This document shows positions 34,541 through 43,639 of a stretch of 64,000 nt of DNA, piece after piece. Source of the DNA: Paraburkholderia haematera (GTDB lineage Bacteria; Pseudomonadota; Gammaproteobacteria; Burkholderiales; Burkholderiaceae); contig NZ_CAJNBK010000008.1 in assembly GCF_905220975.1 (NCBI RefSeq), forward strand, positions 206,919 through 270,918, written 5' to 3'. The translations under genes were made by a program, and so were the position numbers. The notes beneath the pieces are model-generated. The model did no database searches and was not told where the DNA came from. It saw only the letters and a list, made by a program, of their open reading frames with translations. Every line of letters starts with the position of its first letter. Position 1 is the first letter of the stretch.

Positions 34541-35305
34541 TTAGCGCGATGCGCTGACCAGCGGTCGCAACTGCGGCAGAATCTCGGTGCTTGCGCGAGC
34601 GACGTCGTTCGGGAAGTCGATCTCGATCCACGGCGAGCCGGTTACGTCGGCCGTGTCGAACACCTGGCTGCGCTCCAGCAGCAGGTCGCGCACCGCTTCT
34701 TCGTGCGGCATGTTGGCCCGGCCGCTATCCACGTAGCCCGCGACGATCTGCGTGAAACGTTGTGCGGTTTCCTGGCGGAAGCGGAAGAAGCCCACCGATT
34801 CGCCGATGGTGTCGTACGTGAGATTGACGGCGAGCTGCTTGCGTAGCTCCACCGGCACGCCGTCTTTCAGGCACAGTTTGACAGGCTCGTCGCCGGTTTC
34901 GAAATCACGGTCGATCAACAGGCGGTTGACCGTCTCGCCTGCCACCAGCGCGCTCAGAATGCGCTCGTCGTAAAGCACGTCGGCGTCCATCAGCAGCACG
35001 TCGCCGCCGCGCGTCAGCGCCTCGGCCACCGTGTGCACCGTCAGCACGCTGCCCAGGTCGTAACGCGGGTTCAGCACGGTTTCCACCTCATGCGGCCAGT
35101 TGATCCGCTCGAGTTCCGCCTGCACCGATTCCGGCTGAAAACCAAGCGCCAGCACGACGTCTGTCACGCCGGCGGTTTCAAGCATGTGCAGATGCCGTTC
35201 GAGCAGGCTCATGCCGTCGAACTGCAACAGGCACTTCGGGAACTGTGCTTGCGGCGGTTGCTGGAGACGCAGGCCGAGGCCCGCTGCGAGGATGATGGCG
35301 CGCAT
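34541..35305 (-). CDS. Nucleotidyltransferase (sugar/alcohol-phosphate cytidylyltransferase-like)
   Basis: 254 residues from the ATG at 35305 with AAAGGA upstream. N-terminal NTP-binding motif MRAIILAAGLGLRL with PKCLLQFDGMSLLERHLHMLETAGV, then LMDADVLYDERIL as the metal-binding Asp segment. This is the LicC/IspD-like GT-A nucleotidyltransferase fold. In a four-gene block with a CDP-alcohol phosphatidyltransferase, it most likely makes a CDP-alcohol (inference). The acceptor is unknown. It is last in the operon, 28 nt after the flippase gene. Confidence 0.85.
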   Translation of the reverse strand: MRAIILAAGLGLRLQQPPQAQFPKCLLQFDGMSLLERHLHMLETAGVTDVVLALGFQPESVQAELERINWPHEVETVLNPRYDLGSVLTVHTVAEALTRGGDVLLMDADVLYDERILSALVAGETVNRLLIDRDFETGDEPVKLCLKDGVPVELRKQLAVNLTYDTIGESVGFFRFRQETAQRFTQIVAGYVDSGRANMPHEEAVRDLLLERSQVFDTADVTGSPWIEIDFPNDVARASTEILPQLRPLVSASR

Positions 35306-35333
35306 GCGCAGTCCTTTTGAAAAAATTCGGAGG

Positions 35334-36353
35334 TTAATCGACAACCGGCACGCGCGCCGTGGCGCGCCGCCGTTGCCAGCTTCGTTCGCTGAAGTGCAAA
35401 ACCAGGAGTCCGGGCAAAGCCAGCAGGATTTCGCGTGCGCGCTTGGCGAGCGAGAGCGCCAGCGCCGCATCCGGCGGCAAACCCACGAGCGGCGCGAGCA
35501 GCAGATAACCGCCCTCCTGCACGCCGAGCGAGCCCGGGATCATGAACGCCGCGCCGCGAATCGCCTGGCCGAGACTTTCGAGCAGGAGTGCGTCGACCCA
35601 GTCGACCGGATGGCCGAGAAAGCGCAACGCGAGCCACACTTCGACCGTGCCGACGATCCAGCCCACCAGACTCAGGGCGAAGCTCGCCGCGACGCGGCCG
35701 CGCTCGCGGTACATCGCCTGGACGGCGGCGTCGACGGCTTCGGCGCGCGTCATCAGCGACGACCAGTCGCGCTTGCCGAAGACTTTGGAGACCACGCCCA
35801 GCAGACGGCCGAACAGGCCGCGCCGTTGCGCGTAATAGAAGCCCGCAATCAGCGCACCCAGCACGCCGGTAGCAATGAGCGTGGCGGTTCGCAGATCTTG
35901 AAGCGCGCCGTGCGCGGCGTAAGCGCCGAACAGCAGCAGCCCGAGCAGCGCGAAAACGATTTGCGCGAGCGCCTGCATCGTGGTGCTGACGGTAATCGCA
36001 GCCGCCGCGTCGCGCATGCGCATGCCGCGCTGGGACAGTTGCCGCACCATCACCACGGGGCCACCGATCTGGCCAGCCGGCAACAGGCTATTCACCGATT
36101 CGCCGATCCAGCGCGCGAACAAGGCGTCGCGCAGCGTCGCGTCGCGATGCACGCCGTCGCACTGGCGCTGGAACAGCACCGAAATTGCGCCGGCGTCGAG
36201 CGCGAGCGGCACGAGGTGAAACGCCGCAACCAGCACAAGCCCCCAGCCTGCCGCGGCCAGCGCCGAGGCGACGGCGCCAAAACCCTGCCACGCGAGCAGG
36301 CCGACAAAAAGCGCCGTCCCGATCGACAGCAAAATCAGGGCCGCGCGTGTCAT
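35334..36353 (-). CDS. Flippase-like integral membrane protein (UPF0104 / HpnL-like)
   Basis: 339 residues with about eight membrane helices. It belongs to the lysylphosphatidylglycerol synthetase-TM/UPF0104 group: WIGESVNSLLPAGQIGGPVVMVRQL near 100, and ESLGQAIRGAAFMIPGSLGVQEGGYLLLAPLVGLP near 270. Members include hopanoid-associated HpnL and lipid flippases. Its ATG overlaps the previous stop (ATGA, 36350-36353). A transport role for a lipid made by the neighbouring enzymes is likely (inference). Confidence 0.87.
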   Translation of the reverse strand: MTRAALILLSIGTALFVGLLAWQGFGAVASALAAAGWGLVLVAAFHLVPLALDAGAISVLFQRQCDGVHRDATLRDALFARWIGESVNSLLPAGQIGGPVVMVRQLSQRGMRMRDAAAAITVSTTMQALAQIVFALLGLLLFGAYAAHGALQDLRTATLIATGVLGALIAGFYYAQRRGLFGRLLGVVSKVFGKRDWSSLMTRAEAVDAAVQAMYRERGRVAASFALSLVGWIVGTVEVWLALRFLGHPVDWVDALLLESLGQAIRGAAFMIPGSLGVQEGGYLLLAPLVGLPPDAALALSLAKRAREILLALPGLLVLHFSERSWQRRRATARVPVVD

Positions 36354-37192
36354 GCGTGGTCCTTGCCGCGCTTCGTCATCTGACGGAAAACCTGGCGAAA
36401 GCCAAAGTACGCAATCGCGTCCTTCATGTTCGAGACGAAACGGCGCCACGGCCGCATGTTCGGGTCGGTGACGTATTCGAAAGTCAGCGACACGCGCATT
36501 TCGTTTGCGCCGGCCGGGGTGATGCGATGACGAAGCTTGTCGCCATCGAAAAACACCAGGCCGCCCGGCGGAATCTGAACCGAGCCCGGCTGGTCCGGCA
36601 CGTCCGGATTGCGCGTATGCAATTCATAGTCGAGCCGGCACGACGATTCGTCGATCACGCCGAGCAGCAGCGTGTAGCGGCGGCCGTCATAGTACGAAGT
36701 ATCGTAGTGCCAGCCGATGTGGTCGCCGGCACGCGTGTAGTAGTACAGCGCATACGCGTGCGGATCGTCCGCGGGCGACACTTGCAGCGTGTCGCCGCTC
36801 AGTTGCTCGAGCCAGCCGATCAATTCCTTCGAGCGATACAGCTCGGCGATGAACGGCGCGAGGCGGTCGATCGTATGACGGCTTACGCTGCCGCCCTGCT
36901 TGTGGCCCGGCAGATAGTTGCGGTTCACTTCATCGAGAAGCCCGCGCGCACTCTGGGCGAGCTGGGCGGTGACTTCGGGCGCAAGGAAATCGTCCAGATA
37001 CAGGAACGCGCCCTGATCGGCAAAATCCCTGGAAAGACGCAGCGTGTTGAATGTCCGCGTGCGGCTCGCCACCGCACGATCGGCATTGGGTGCGGGCGTG
37101 GGCGGTGTGTGTGGCAAAGCGGCCGGCGAACCTTCAACTGAGATTGGTGCGATCACGTCGTCTTCGGCGTGCATACTCATTCGATTGCTCAC
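36350..37192 (-). CDS. 2-oxoglutarate/Fe(II)-dependent oxygenase
   Basis: 280 residues from a GTG at 37192 whose GTGA overlaps the preceding stop (an ATG 12 nt further is the alternative). The first about 45 residues are Pro/Ala-rich. The facial triad is visible: HYD in GWHYDTSYYDG near 158-160 and His in LRHRITPAG near 220. The 2-oxoglutarate-binding Arg is in EMRVSLTFEY. It could hydroxylate the head group or chain of the lipid made by this operon. A free small substrate cannot be excluded. Confidence 0.85.
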   Translation of the reverse strand: MSNRMSMHAEDDVIAPISVEGSPAALPHTPPTPAPNADRAVASRTRTFNTLRLSRDFADQGAFLYLDDFLAPEVTAQLAQSARGLLDEVNRNYLPGHKQGGSVSRHTIDRLAPFIAELYRSKELIGWLEQLSGDTLQVSPADDPHAYALYYYTRAGDHIGWHYDTSYYDGRRYTLLLGVIDESSCRLDYELHTRNPDVPDQPGSVQIPPGGLVFFDGDKLRHRITPAGANEMRVSLTFEYVTDPNMRPWRRFVSNMKDAIAYFGFRQVFRQMTKRGKDHA

Positions 37193-37872
37193 ATTTGACT
37201 GGTTTCAGACGCCTTGGCGGGCGCGGCCGCCGAATGTGCGGCGCGGCGCACGACGCGCCAGTAGTCGACCCCAACGCAGACGGCGAAGAGCGGCGCGCCG
37301 ATCGACGCGACCACGATGAACGGCATGACGGCGCTCGTCAGCGTGACGATGGGTAGCAGATACAGCACGTCTTCGGTTTCGAAACCGCCGACCGACGCCT
37401 GCCTCGTGCCGGCCTTGCCCGCCCTATCCTCGATGCGCATACGCAGGAAGAAAATCAATGCGACCGCAACGCCCGCCACGGCGCCGAGCCATCCGGGTGC
37501 AATGTTCAATGAGCCGACATGCTTCGTACCGATACCCATGCCGACGAACAACATGACAGTCACGAGCGCGTCACAAGCCAGATCGTAAAAATGACCGAAC
37601 CGGCTCGACTTTCCGCCAATGCGCGCGAGTTCGCCATCCGTGTGATCGACGAAGTTCGACAGTACGATCAGAAAGGCACCCGCGTTGGCCCAGGCAAATC
37701 CGCCGTGGCCGAGACACAGTGCGCCAGCCAAACCAATCAGCAAGCGCAGCGTGGTCAGATGATTGGGCGTCACCCACGTATTGACGAGCGGCGTGACCAG
37801 CCGACGGGCAAGCCTCGCGTCCCATGTTCCGGGGGCCGGAACGTTTAATGGAATTTTTGGAAGGGAATTCAT
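37189..37872 (-). CDS. CDP-alcohol phosphatidyltransferase family membrane enzyme
   Basis: 227 residues with several membrane helices. The complete catalytic motif DG(x)2AR(x)8G(x)3D(x)3D is present at about residues 76-100 (DHTDGELAR ... GHFYDLACD), so it should transfer a phospho-alcohol between CDP and an acceptor alcohol. The substrate is not evident: it is shorter than PssA/PgsA relatives in unrelated contexts and lies with a nucleotidyltransferase, an oxygenase and a flippase. First gene of the four-gene operon. Confidence 0.9.
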   Translation of the reverse strand: MNSLPKIPLNVPAPGTWDARLARRLVTPLVNTWVTPNHLTTLRLLIGLAGALCLGHGGFAWANAGAFLIVLSNFVDHTDGELARIGGKSSRFGHFYDLACDALVTVMLFVGMGIGTKHVGSLNIAPGWLGAVAGVAVALIFFLRMRIEDRAGKAGTRQASVGGFETEDVLYLLPIVTLTSAVMPFIVVASIGAPLFAVCVGVDYWRVVRRAAHSAAAPAKASETSQM

Positions 37873-38111
37873 AAGGCGGAAATATATACGGGATCGTGAA
37901 AGCTTGCTTCATTCCTTAACGTTTTCTTAAGGATATTCGTTGCGGCCGCGTGCCAGGCGCCGCGCAAGATATGCCAAATCACGTTAAAGTGCGGATCCAG
38001 TTGCGCCTGTCAGGACAGATCCCTTCGATGCGCAACGTCTTTCGGGTCGCTCCACCTGGCCGCCACCCGCTGCGATTACACTACATCGAACGCGGGTCGC
38101 CATTCACGCCT

Positions 38112-38549
38112 ATGAAATGCCTGTTTTCTTCTGTACTCCTTGCTCTGACCACTGCGGCGCTGCCGCTCACCAGTCACGCCGCAGCAGCCCTCGACGCGCC
38201 CCTGATCTGCAATGAGAGCGGTCATCAGTTCATCGCCGACCTCGCCCAGCAACAATTGATCGACCCGAAACCGACGCGGGTCGAGAGCAACTCCATCAAT
38301 GCGTTTTCGCCAACGCAAGGCGCCGACCTGACCGCATTCGGCTTTCACGTCTTCGCGGTGGTCGGCTACGAAAAAGATGACCCGATGTTTCGCGTCGGCG
38401 ACGGAGAGCCGGTGGCCCGCTCCGCCTACGGTGTCGTGGTGTTCGGTAGCGAATCGAAGGTCCAGAGCGCGATCACCGCGGCCAGCAGCACGGCGATCGT
38501 CCATCGGGTGGCGCCGCTCGTGACAGCGATTTTCTGCAAGCGGAGTTGA
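38112..38549 (+). CDS. Exported hypothetical protein
   Basis: 145 residues from the ATG at 38112, opening with a clear signal peptide (MKCLFSSVLLALTTAALPLTSHA). Two Cys (LICNESG near residue 36 and a C-terminal IFCKRS) could form a disulfide. No family recognised. An ATG at 37950 in the same frame would bury the signal sequence and is rejected. Confidence 0.75.
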   Translation: MKCLFSSVLLALTTAALPLTSHAAAALDAPLICNESGHQFIADLAQQQLIDPKPTRVESNSINAFSPTQGADLTAFGFHVFAVVGYEKDDPMFRVGDGEPVARSAYGVVVFGSESKVQSAITAASSTAIVHRVAPLVTAIFCKRS

Positions 38550-38740
38550 GGCGGCCGGCCGGCGCGAAGCCGGGCAGGGAATGGCCGATAGGGAGATAGG
38601 GAGCCAGTGCTTTACGCGTTGTAACTGCGGCAGATGGATTTTTCGGGGCCCGCAAGGGCGTCTATCTGCCTCCTGGTCAAACAGGGTCCAGCCGTGCTGG
38701 TTACGTCGGGTCATACCGATCAAGCGCACCCGCGAGTTAT

Positions 38741-38761
38741 GAGGCCCCCACGTGGGGCCTC
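38741..38761. terminator. Possible hairpin downstream of the exported protein gene
   Basis: GAGGCCCC-CACGT-GGGGCCTC, an 8-bp perfect GC-rich stem in the gap between converging genes (38549 and 38834). It lacks a U tract, so termination is uncertain. Confidence 0.35.
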
Positions 38762-38811
38762 ACCTGTTTCTGGCGCAAGGTCCCCGGTTAAGCGCGGTGG
38801 AAATTCGCCTC

Positions 38812-38835
38812 GCCCCTGCCCCTGCCCCTGCCCCT
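38812..38835. repeat. (GCCCCT)4 tandem repeat at the phoX 3' end
   Basis: Four perfect GCCCCT units running into the phoX stop codon at 38834-38836. Length variation could alter the C-terminus. Confidence 0.7.
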
Positions 38836-40789
38836 ATAGCTTGATCCCCGCAGGGTCCGCCGTCAGATACCCGACCGTCGCGCCGAAGCGGTCCTTATAG
38901 TTCGTCCGCACGAGCGGATCGAGCGTCAATTTCACCTTGTCGTGCAACGGACTTTCCCAATCGCCGACATGCTGGAAGTTGCTCATCACGTATGTCCAGC
39001 CGTTGATTTCGTCGACCGCGTGCAGGCCCGTCGACTCCGCGCCCGCGGGACACGACAACACACGGGCGAGCGTCTTCGTGTCGACGTTGTAAGCCCACAG
39101 AAAATTGTTGACGTGCATGCCGCTGTCTTCGCCGATAAACAGCGTGCGCAGTTTCTCCGAGAATTTCAGGTTATCCGGATTCGCGATGCGCTCCGGGTTC
39201 GCCGTGTTGCCGAGCGCGTCGGCGGCCGGCAGATCCTCGCCGACCAGGGCCGCGGGTGCGGCCATGTCCGCCGGCACCCAGTCGCTATTGATCGCGCTGC
39301 CGCCGCGGTCGCGCTGGCCGCCCTTCATGCTGAGCGCGTAAACCGCACCGGCGTTGATGGCCTTGTCGACGGCGACATCGGTCGAGGCAGTGTACCCTCG
39401 CACCATCGATTTTTCGATGCGTGACATCGCCGAATACAGCACCTTGTCCCTTGCATTGACCGTCGTGCCTTCGAGCTTCGTGAAACCCATGCTGCCGCCC
39501 GCCAACGCTGCATAGCGATGCGTTTCGAGGAAGGTCGCGGCCTTGGTCATGCCGGGCTTGACGCGAACCCAGTTGAAGGTGCCGTTGTAGTTGATCTTCA
39601 TGTAGGTCGGATCGGCGGGGTCTTTGGTTGCGACGTCCATGATGTCGCTCGCGCGCAACTGATTGGCGAGCGCCTCGATTTCGTCACTGGTCGCGTGGCC
39701 CAGATTGATCCAGGAGAGCGTCGCCGCGCCGGCGCCGCTTGCCGATACCTGCGTCCACTTCGCGACATACAGCGTGCCCGCCGACAGATCGGCCTCGCGA
39801 TCGGCGATGAACATGAAGAGGCCGCCGTTGGTTGCATCGTCGCCCATCAGCACGGTGCGCTTGTCCGGCATCACCTGAATCAGTTCGTGCGAGATGCGGC
39901 CAAGGCAATAGTGCTTTTTGATCGTGCCGGTGCCGTCAGGATTGACGGTCACTTCCGGCAGGTGACCATAGTGATAGGGATTGGCCGTGGTTTCGTCGCC
40001 GAACAGGCTGCGGCTGAAGCCCTTGAACTGGCTATTGGTCGCGATCGTGACGGCGTCCGGCTCGTACTCTTCACTCGACAGATGCGTATTCCACGGCGAG
40101 AGGCTCGCGCCGCAGGTGATCCACAAACCATGTGCCTTCGACGTATCGACGTTGTGGTACCCCGCCAGCGTGAGCTTGCCGGTGGCCGGGTCCTGATCGA
40201 GCGTGAGCACGGCAATCGGCGAAGGCAACTGGCCATACATCGACGCCAGGCTCTGATCGCGGGTCGTGTACTCGAACTGCACGACAGCAAATACCGCATT
40301 GCCCTTGAGTCCCTTCACCGCGGGCTTGTCGAGGCGGATCAGCGAGCTTCCATCCGGACAATCCGAATAGAACTGGCGCTCCTTACCCGCAACGGATTTA
40401 TCGATGATCAGCTGATTGTTGATGTCGAAGTACCCGCCCGCCAGGATCGTCCCGCCCTTGATGTTCGGCACCGTATCGCCGGTGACGAAGAACGGCTGGT
40501 AGGCGAGCTTGAACGTGCGGCTGCTGCCGTCGCTCAGTTGCACCGAGAGGGTCGAGCCGACCGTGGTTTTCGCCATTGCGGCGGGATCCGCCAGCGTCGG
40601 CGCGGCCATGCCACTGAATGCCGCCGAGACGAAATTGGCCACCGGCTTGACCGGTGTCGTCAGCTCGTCGCCACCGCCTCCGCACGCGGTCAGCATCGAC
40701 GCCGTTGCGAGGCCGCCTAACGGCAGCATTGGCGCACCGGCGAGTAGTTTCAGGGCCTTGCGGCGGGAAAGGTCGAACGGCTCTGCCAT
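38834..40789 (-). CDS. phoX: PhoX family phosphatase (DUF839)
   Basis: 651 residues from the ATG at 40789. Tat signal SRRKALK at residues 8-14, followed by a hydrophobic stretch and a lipobox-like LTAC with Cys36, so it may be an exported lipoprotein. Body has PhoX-type blocks: GASLSPWNTHLSSEEYEPD, KKHYCLGRISHELIQVMPDKRTVLMGDDATNGGLFMFIAD, and LFIGEDSGMHVNNFLWAYNVDT near the C-terminus. PhoX enzymes are Ca/Fe-dependent alkaline phosphatases. A Pho box upstream indicates phosphate-starvation induction. Confidence 0.9.
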   Translation of the reverse strand: MAEPFDLSRRKALKLLAGAPMLPLGGLATASMLTACGGGGDELTTPVKPVANFVSAAFSGMAAPTLADPAAMAKTTVGSTLSVQLSDGSSRTFKLAYQPFFVTGDTVPNIKGGTILAGGYFDINNQLIIDKSVAGKERQFYSDCPDGSSLIRLDKPAVKGLKGNAVFAVVQFEYTTRDQSLASMYGQLPSPIAVLTLDQDPATGKLTLAGYHNVDTSKAHGLWITCGASLSPWNTHLSSEEYEPDAVTIATNSQFKGFSRSLFGDETTANPYHYGHLPEVTVNPDGTGTIKKHYCLGRISHELIQVMPDKRTVLMGDDATNGGLFMFIADREADLSAGTLYVAKWTQVSASGAGAATLSWINLGHATSDEIEALANQLRASDIMDVATKDPADPTYMKINYNGTFNWVRVKPGMTKAATFLETHRYAALAGGSMGFTKLEGTTVNARDKVLYSAMSRIEKSMVRGYTASTDVAVDKAINAGAVYALSMKGGQRDRGGSAINSDWVPADMAAPAALVGEDLPAADALGNTANPERIANPDNLKFSEKLRTLFIGEDSGMHVNNFLWAYNVDTKTLARVLSCPAGAESTGLHAVDEINGWTYVMSNFQHVGDWESPLHDKVKLTLDPLVRTNYKDRFGATVGYLTADPAGIKL

Positions 40790-40890
40790 GTTGTCGTGAT
40801 CCAGGGTTTGGGTAGCGTGGGTGAATGCACAGCCGGCACGCACCAGACCCAAAACCGCATGGTTTACGCTTGCGCCGCTATGACGCGAGG

Positions 40891-40924
40891 ATTCTATGAA
40901 GTCAATATGAAAGTATATTGACAG
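40891..40924 (-). promoter_or_regulatory. Pho box and -10 of phoX
   Basis: On the minus strand three 7-mers at 11-bp spacing, CTGTCAA-TATA-CTTTCAT-ATTG-ACTTCAT, match the PhoB consensus CTGTCAT. They are followed directly by TAGAAT (40891-40896) as a -10. The site is about 105 bp upstream of the phoX start. Confidence 0.75.
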
Positions 40925-40979
40925 GCAACAGTAATGTTTCGTTTGACTTTTCGTTAGCCAAGCCCTGGCATCACCCCGG

Positions 40980-41552
40980 CTAGCCCGGACGGCGGAATTC
41001 GTTTTCGACCCACGCCGCGGCGCTCGCCTTGCTCAGCTTGAAGTTCGGCGCGACCTGCACTTGCGCGAGCTGCTCGCCGAATGTGTCGAGCGCGGTCAGC
41101 AGCGCGTACGGTTCGTCTTCGTCGGGAACGATGTCGAGGGTGATGTCGAGTTCGTTATTGCCGTCCGCGCTGGCCACGCGCACTTCTTTATGCAACTGGG
41201 CGCGCAGTTGCTGCTCATGGCGGCGCAGCACTTCAGACGCGGTTTTCACCAGCGTGTTGAACGCCGAGGTGTCGAGCGGCTTCGGATCCTTCTTGTTGCG
41301 CCCCATCGTCCACGGGCCGACGAGCGCCGGTTCGGCTTCGCCGTCCTTGATCATTGCGACAGCCCAGCCTTCGTCATCTTCGTTCTTGATGACGCGCGCG
41401 GTCCAGCCGTCGTCGCGCCACAGACGCGCTTCGTGCTGGGTTTCGGGTTGCGCTTCGTCCAGATGCTCGGGCGGGGTGTCGTGGATTTTGGACGCGCCTT
41501 CCATCGTGGAGTCAGCAGCGGCGTTGGACGATGGAAGGGGGGTATCGGTCAT
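40980..41552 (-). CDS. Conserved hypothetical acidic protein
   Basis: 190 residues from the ATG at 41552. No signal peptide or helix; Glu/Asp-rich. Middle section EARLWRDDGWTARVIKNEDDEGWAVAMIKDGEAEPALVGPWTMGRNKKDPKPLD resembles small Burkholderia-type proteins of unknown function. The C-terminus (KASAAAWVENEFRRPG) looks helical. No function assigned. Confidence 0.7.
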   Translation of the reverse strand: MTDTPLPSSNAAADSTMEGASKIHDTPPEHLDEAQPETQHEARLWRDDGWTARVIKNEDDEGWAVAMIKDGEAEPALVGPWTMGRNKKDPKPLDTSAFNTLVKTASEVLRRHEQQLRAQLHKEVRVASADGNNELDITLDIVPDEDEPYALLTALDTFGEQLAQVQVAPNFKLSKASAAAWVENEFRRPG

Positions 41553-41729
41553 TACAGGTTTACTCACGTTCGCGGGGCGGAAACACATCTCAAGCCTGCG
41601 ATTCTACCTGTCCCGCACACGCCGAATGCGGCCCTATGACGAACGGACAAGCCGGGACACGCTCCTTGCACGATTGCAATAGCGCATTTCGTTATTTTCT
41701 TAAGCTTATAAATTAACCATAAAAAATAC

Positions 41730-41756
41730 AAAAAAAAACGCGGCCCGAAAGCCGCG
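41730..41756 (-). terminator. Intrinsic terminator on the minus strand
   Basis: 6-bp GC stem CGCGGC/GCCGCG with loop TTTCGG and a run of nine T on the minus strand (the A run at 41730-41738 on plus). Confidence 0.7.
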
Positions 41757-41848
41757 TATAAAGAGATGAAAAAGACACCCTTGGTCAAAGGGCAAGTGAA
41801 TTGTAGAACCGTAATTCGCCAGGATAGATAACACGAACTGGAAGAGTG
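41730..41848 (-). ncRNA. Candidate small RNA divergent from the porin gene
   Basis: A minus-strand intrinsic terminator (CGCGGC-TTTCGG-GCCGCG followed by nine T) has no protein gene in front of it. About 110 nt upstream there is a weak TTGATT...TGCAAT promoter-like pair. The transcript would be around 115 nt, a usual sRNA size, next to a porin gene as with several enterobacterial porin-regulating sRNAs. Only the terminator is well supported. Confidence 0.3.
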
Positions 41849-42049
41849 CATTGCAGAAAACAGAATGAACCTAAATCAACTCAACGAAACGCTCAAACCC
41901 TTACTGAATATGACATAGCGGGAACGTCGCGATCGAGCAACACCCACAATTTGACGAACAATTACAGCACCCTCTCACACAATGATTTTTTTCTTTATTT
42001 ACCCGTACTTACGCAACCCCGAATCCGCTATTACGAATTAGAGAATTCA

Positions 42050-42081
42050 TTGTTGTGCCATATAAGCGTAAAGATATAAAT
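42050..42081 (+). promoter_or_regulatory. Possible porin promoter
   Basis: TTGTTG (42050-42055) and TATAAA (42075-42080) with a 19-bp spacer, about 100 bp upstream of the porin start. The spacer is longer than ideal. Confidence 0.35.
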
Positions 42082-42181
42082 AGCAGGCATACACTTCGCA
42101 GCGGATCGTCAGGTAGCCGGCGCAATCGGCGGCAAACACTGGAATGCGATTCTCTACGCACTGTCCCGGAGTTATCTAAAC

Positions 42182-43333
42182 ATGAAAAAAACCCTCATCG
42201 CAGCAGGTCTCGTGGGCTCATTCGCCATCACCGCTCACGCACAAAGCAGCGTCACGTTGTACGGCACGCTGGACGCCGGCCTCGTCTACTCGAACAACCA
42301 GGGCGGCCACAGCAACTGGCAGCAAGGTAGCGGATCGGTCTCGAACACCTACTTCGGCCTGCGCGGCAGCGAAGACCTGGGCGGCGGTCTGCATGCCATC
42401 TTCACGTTGGAAAACGGCTTCAACCTGAACAACGGCCAGTTTTCGGAAAGCAACACGATGTTCAATCGCCAGGCGTTCGTCGGTCTGCAGAGCGATCAAT
42501 ACGGCGCGCTGACGCTCGGCCGCCAGTACGATTCCGTGGTCGACTACCTCGCGCCGCTGTCCGAAGCGGGCGCGGGCTACGGCAACAACCTGGCCGCTCA
42601 CCCGTTCGATAACGACAATCTGGACAACTCGTTCTCGATCAAGAACACCGTGAAGTACACGAGCGCGAACTATGCCGGCCTGAAATTCGGCGGCCTGTAC
42701 GGCTTCAGCAATTCGGCCGGCCAATTCTCGAACAACCGCGCATGGAGCGTCGGCGCTTCGTACGACAACGGCCCGCTGAGTGTCGCCGCCGCTTACCTGC
42801 AACTGAACAACTCGGGTAGTTCGAACCTGAGCGGCGCCGTGTCGCAAGGCGACGGCACCGCGGCAGTCGCAGCGAACCTGCAGCGCACGTTCGGCGCGGG
42901 TATCAACTACACGTACGGCCCGGCAACGGCTGGTTTCGTGTACACGCATACGCAACTGGACGGCATTACCGGCGTGGATGTCGGCGGCGCGACACTGCCT
43001 GGCGTGGCGGGTACGAACCTGCATCTGGACAACTACGAGTTGAACGGCAAATACGCACTGACGCCGGCACTGAGCCTCTCGGCTTCGTACACGTTCACCA
43101 ACGGCAAGATGTCGGGTTCGAACGGCTCGGGCGATCCGAAGTGGCACACGGTGTCGCTGCAAGGGGACTACGCGCTGAGCAAGCGTACCGACGTGTATGT
43201 GGAAGGCGTGTACCAGCACGCATCGGGCGAGCTTGGCAACTTCGGCGCGAACGTGGCGGCGATCAACACGCTGGCGCCGTCGTCGACTGGCAACCAGGTT
43301 GCTGCGGCCGTCGGTCTGCGTCATCGCTTCTAA
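42182..43333 (+). CDS. Gram-negative porin
   Basis: 383 residues with signal peptide MKKTLIAAGLVGSFAITAHA followed by QSSVTLYGTLDAGLVY, typical of beta-proteobacterial general porins. Ends in VAAAVGLRHRF with the terminal Phe needed for outer-membrane assembly. SNTYFGLRGSEDLGGGLHAIFTLENGFN and FNRQAFVGLQSDQYGALTLGRQYD are family hallmarks. Trimeric outer-membrane channel for small hydrophilic solutes. Gly and Asn content is high, as expected. Confidence 0.96.
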   Translation: MKKTLIAAGLVGSFAITAHAQSSVTLYGTLDAGLVYSNNQGGHSNWQQGSGSVSNTYFGLRGSEDLGGGLHAIFTLENGFNLNNGQFSESNTMFNRQAFVGLQSDQYGALTLGRQYDSVVDYLAPLSEAGAGYGNNLAAHPFDNDNLDNSFSIKNTVKYTSANYAGLKFGGLYGFSNSAGQFSNNRAWSVGASYDNGPLSVAAAYLQLNNSGSSNLSGAVSQGDGTAAVAANLQRTFGAGINYTYGPATAGFVYTHTQLDGITGVDVGGATLPGVAGTNLHLDNYELNGKYALTPALSLSASYTFTNGKMSGSNGSGDPKWHTVSLQGDYALSKRTDVYVEGVYQHASGELGNFGANVAAINTLAPSSTGNQVAAAVGLRHRF

Positions 43334-43395
43334 GTTTGTTTCCAGGTTTTTCTGGTAGCACATGCAGAGCGGTGCATCGATCCGCTCTGCAGCCG

Positions 43396-43430
43396 AACCC
43401 GCGGGTGACACGATCACGCGCGGGTTTTTT
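43396..43430 (+). terminator. Intrinsic terminator of the porin gene
   Basis: AACCCGCG ... CGCGGGTTTTTT stem-loop. A second hairpin GCAGAGCGG/CCGCTCTGC lies just before it (43364-43390). Confidence 0.85.
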
Positions 43431-43639
43431 CATGGGGCTTCGGCTCTTACATTTCGATGCAATCGTGGTGACGGCGTATGCGCGCGGTGGGTATACTTGA
43501 ACTGGCTGCCTTCCTTGCCGTAACGTTGTTACGATTGAACGGCGGCTTCGTCGCGAAGCACGACGTAGCGTTCAATCGCGTCGCGTTTCGCTCGCGCCCC
43601 AAGTTCCCGTGCACGATCGGGGACGCCGACGATCGAACC

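Larger units (their letters stand above)
41553..42181. other. 629-nt AT-rich region upstream of the porin gene
   Basis: No protein gene. It is clearly more AT-rich than the surroundings and holds a minus-strand terminator at 41737-41756, a possible small RNA, and a candidate porin promoter near 42050-42081. Confidence 0.6.
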
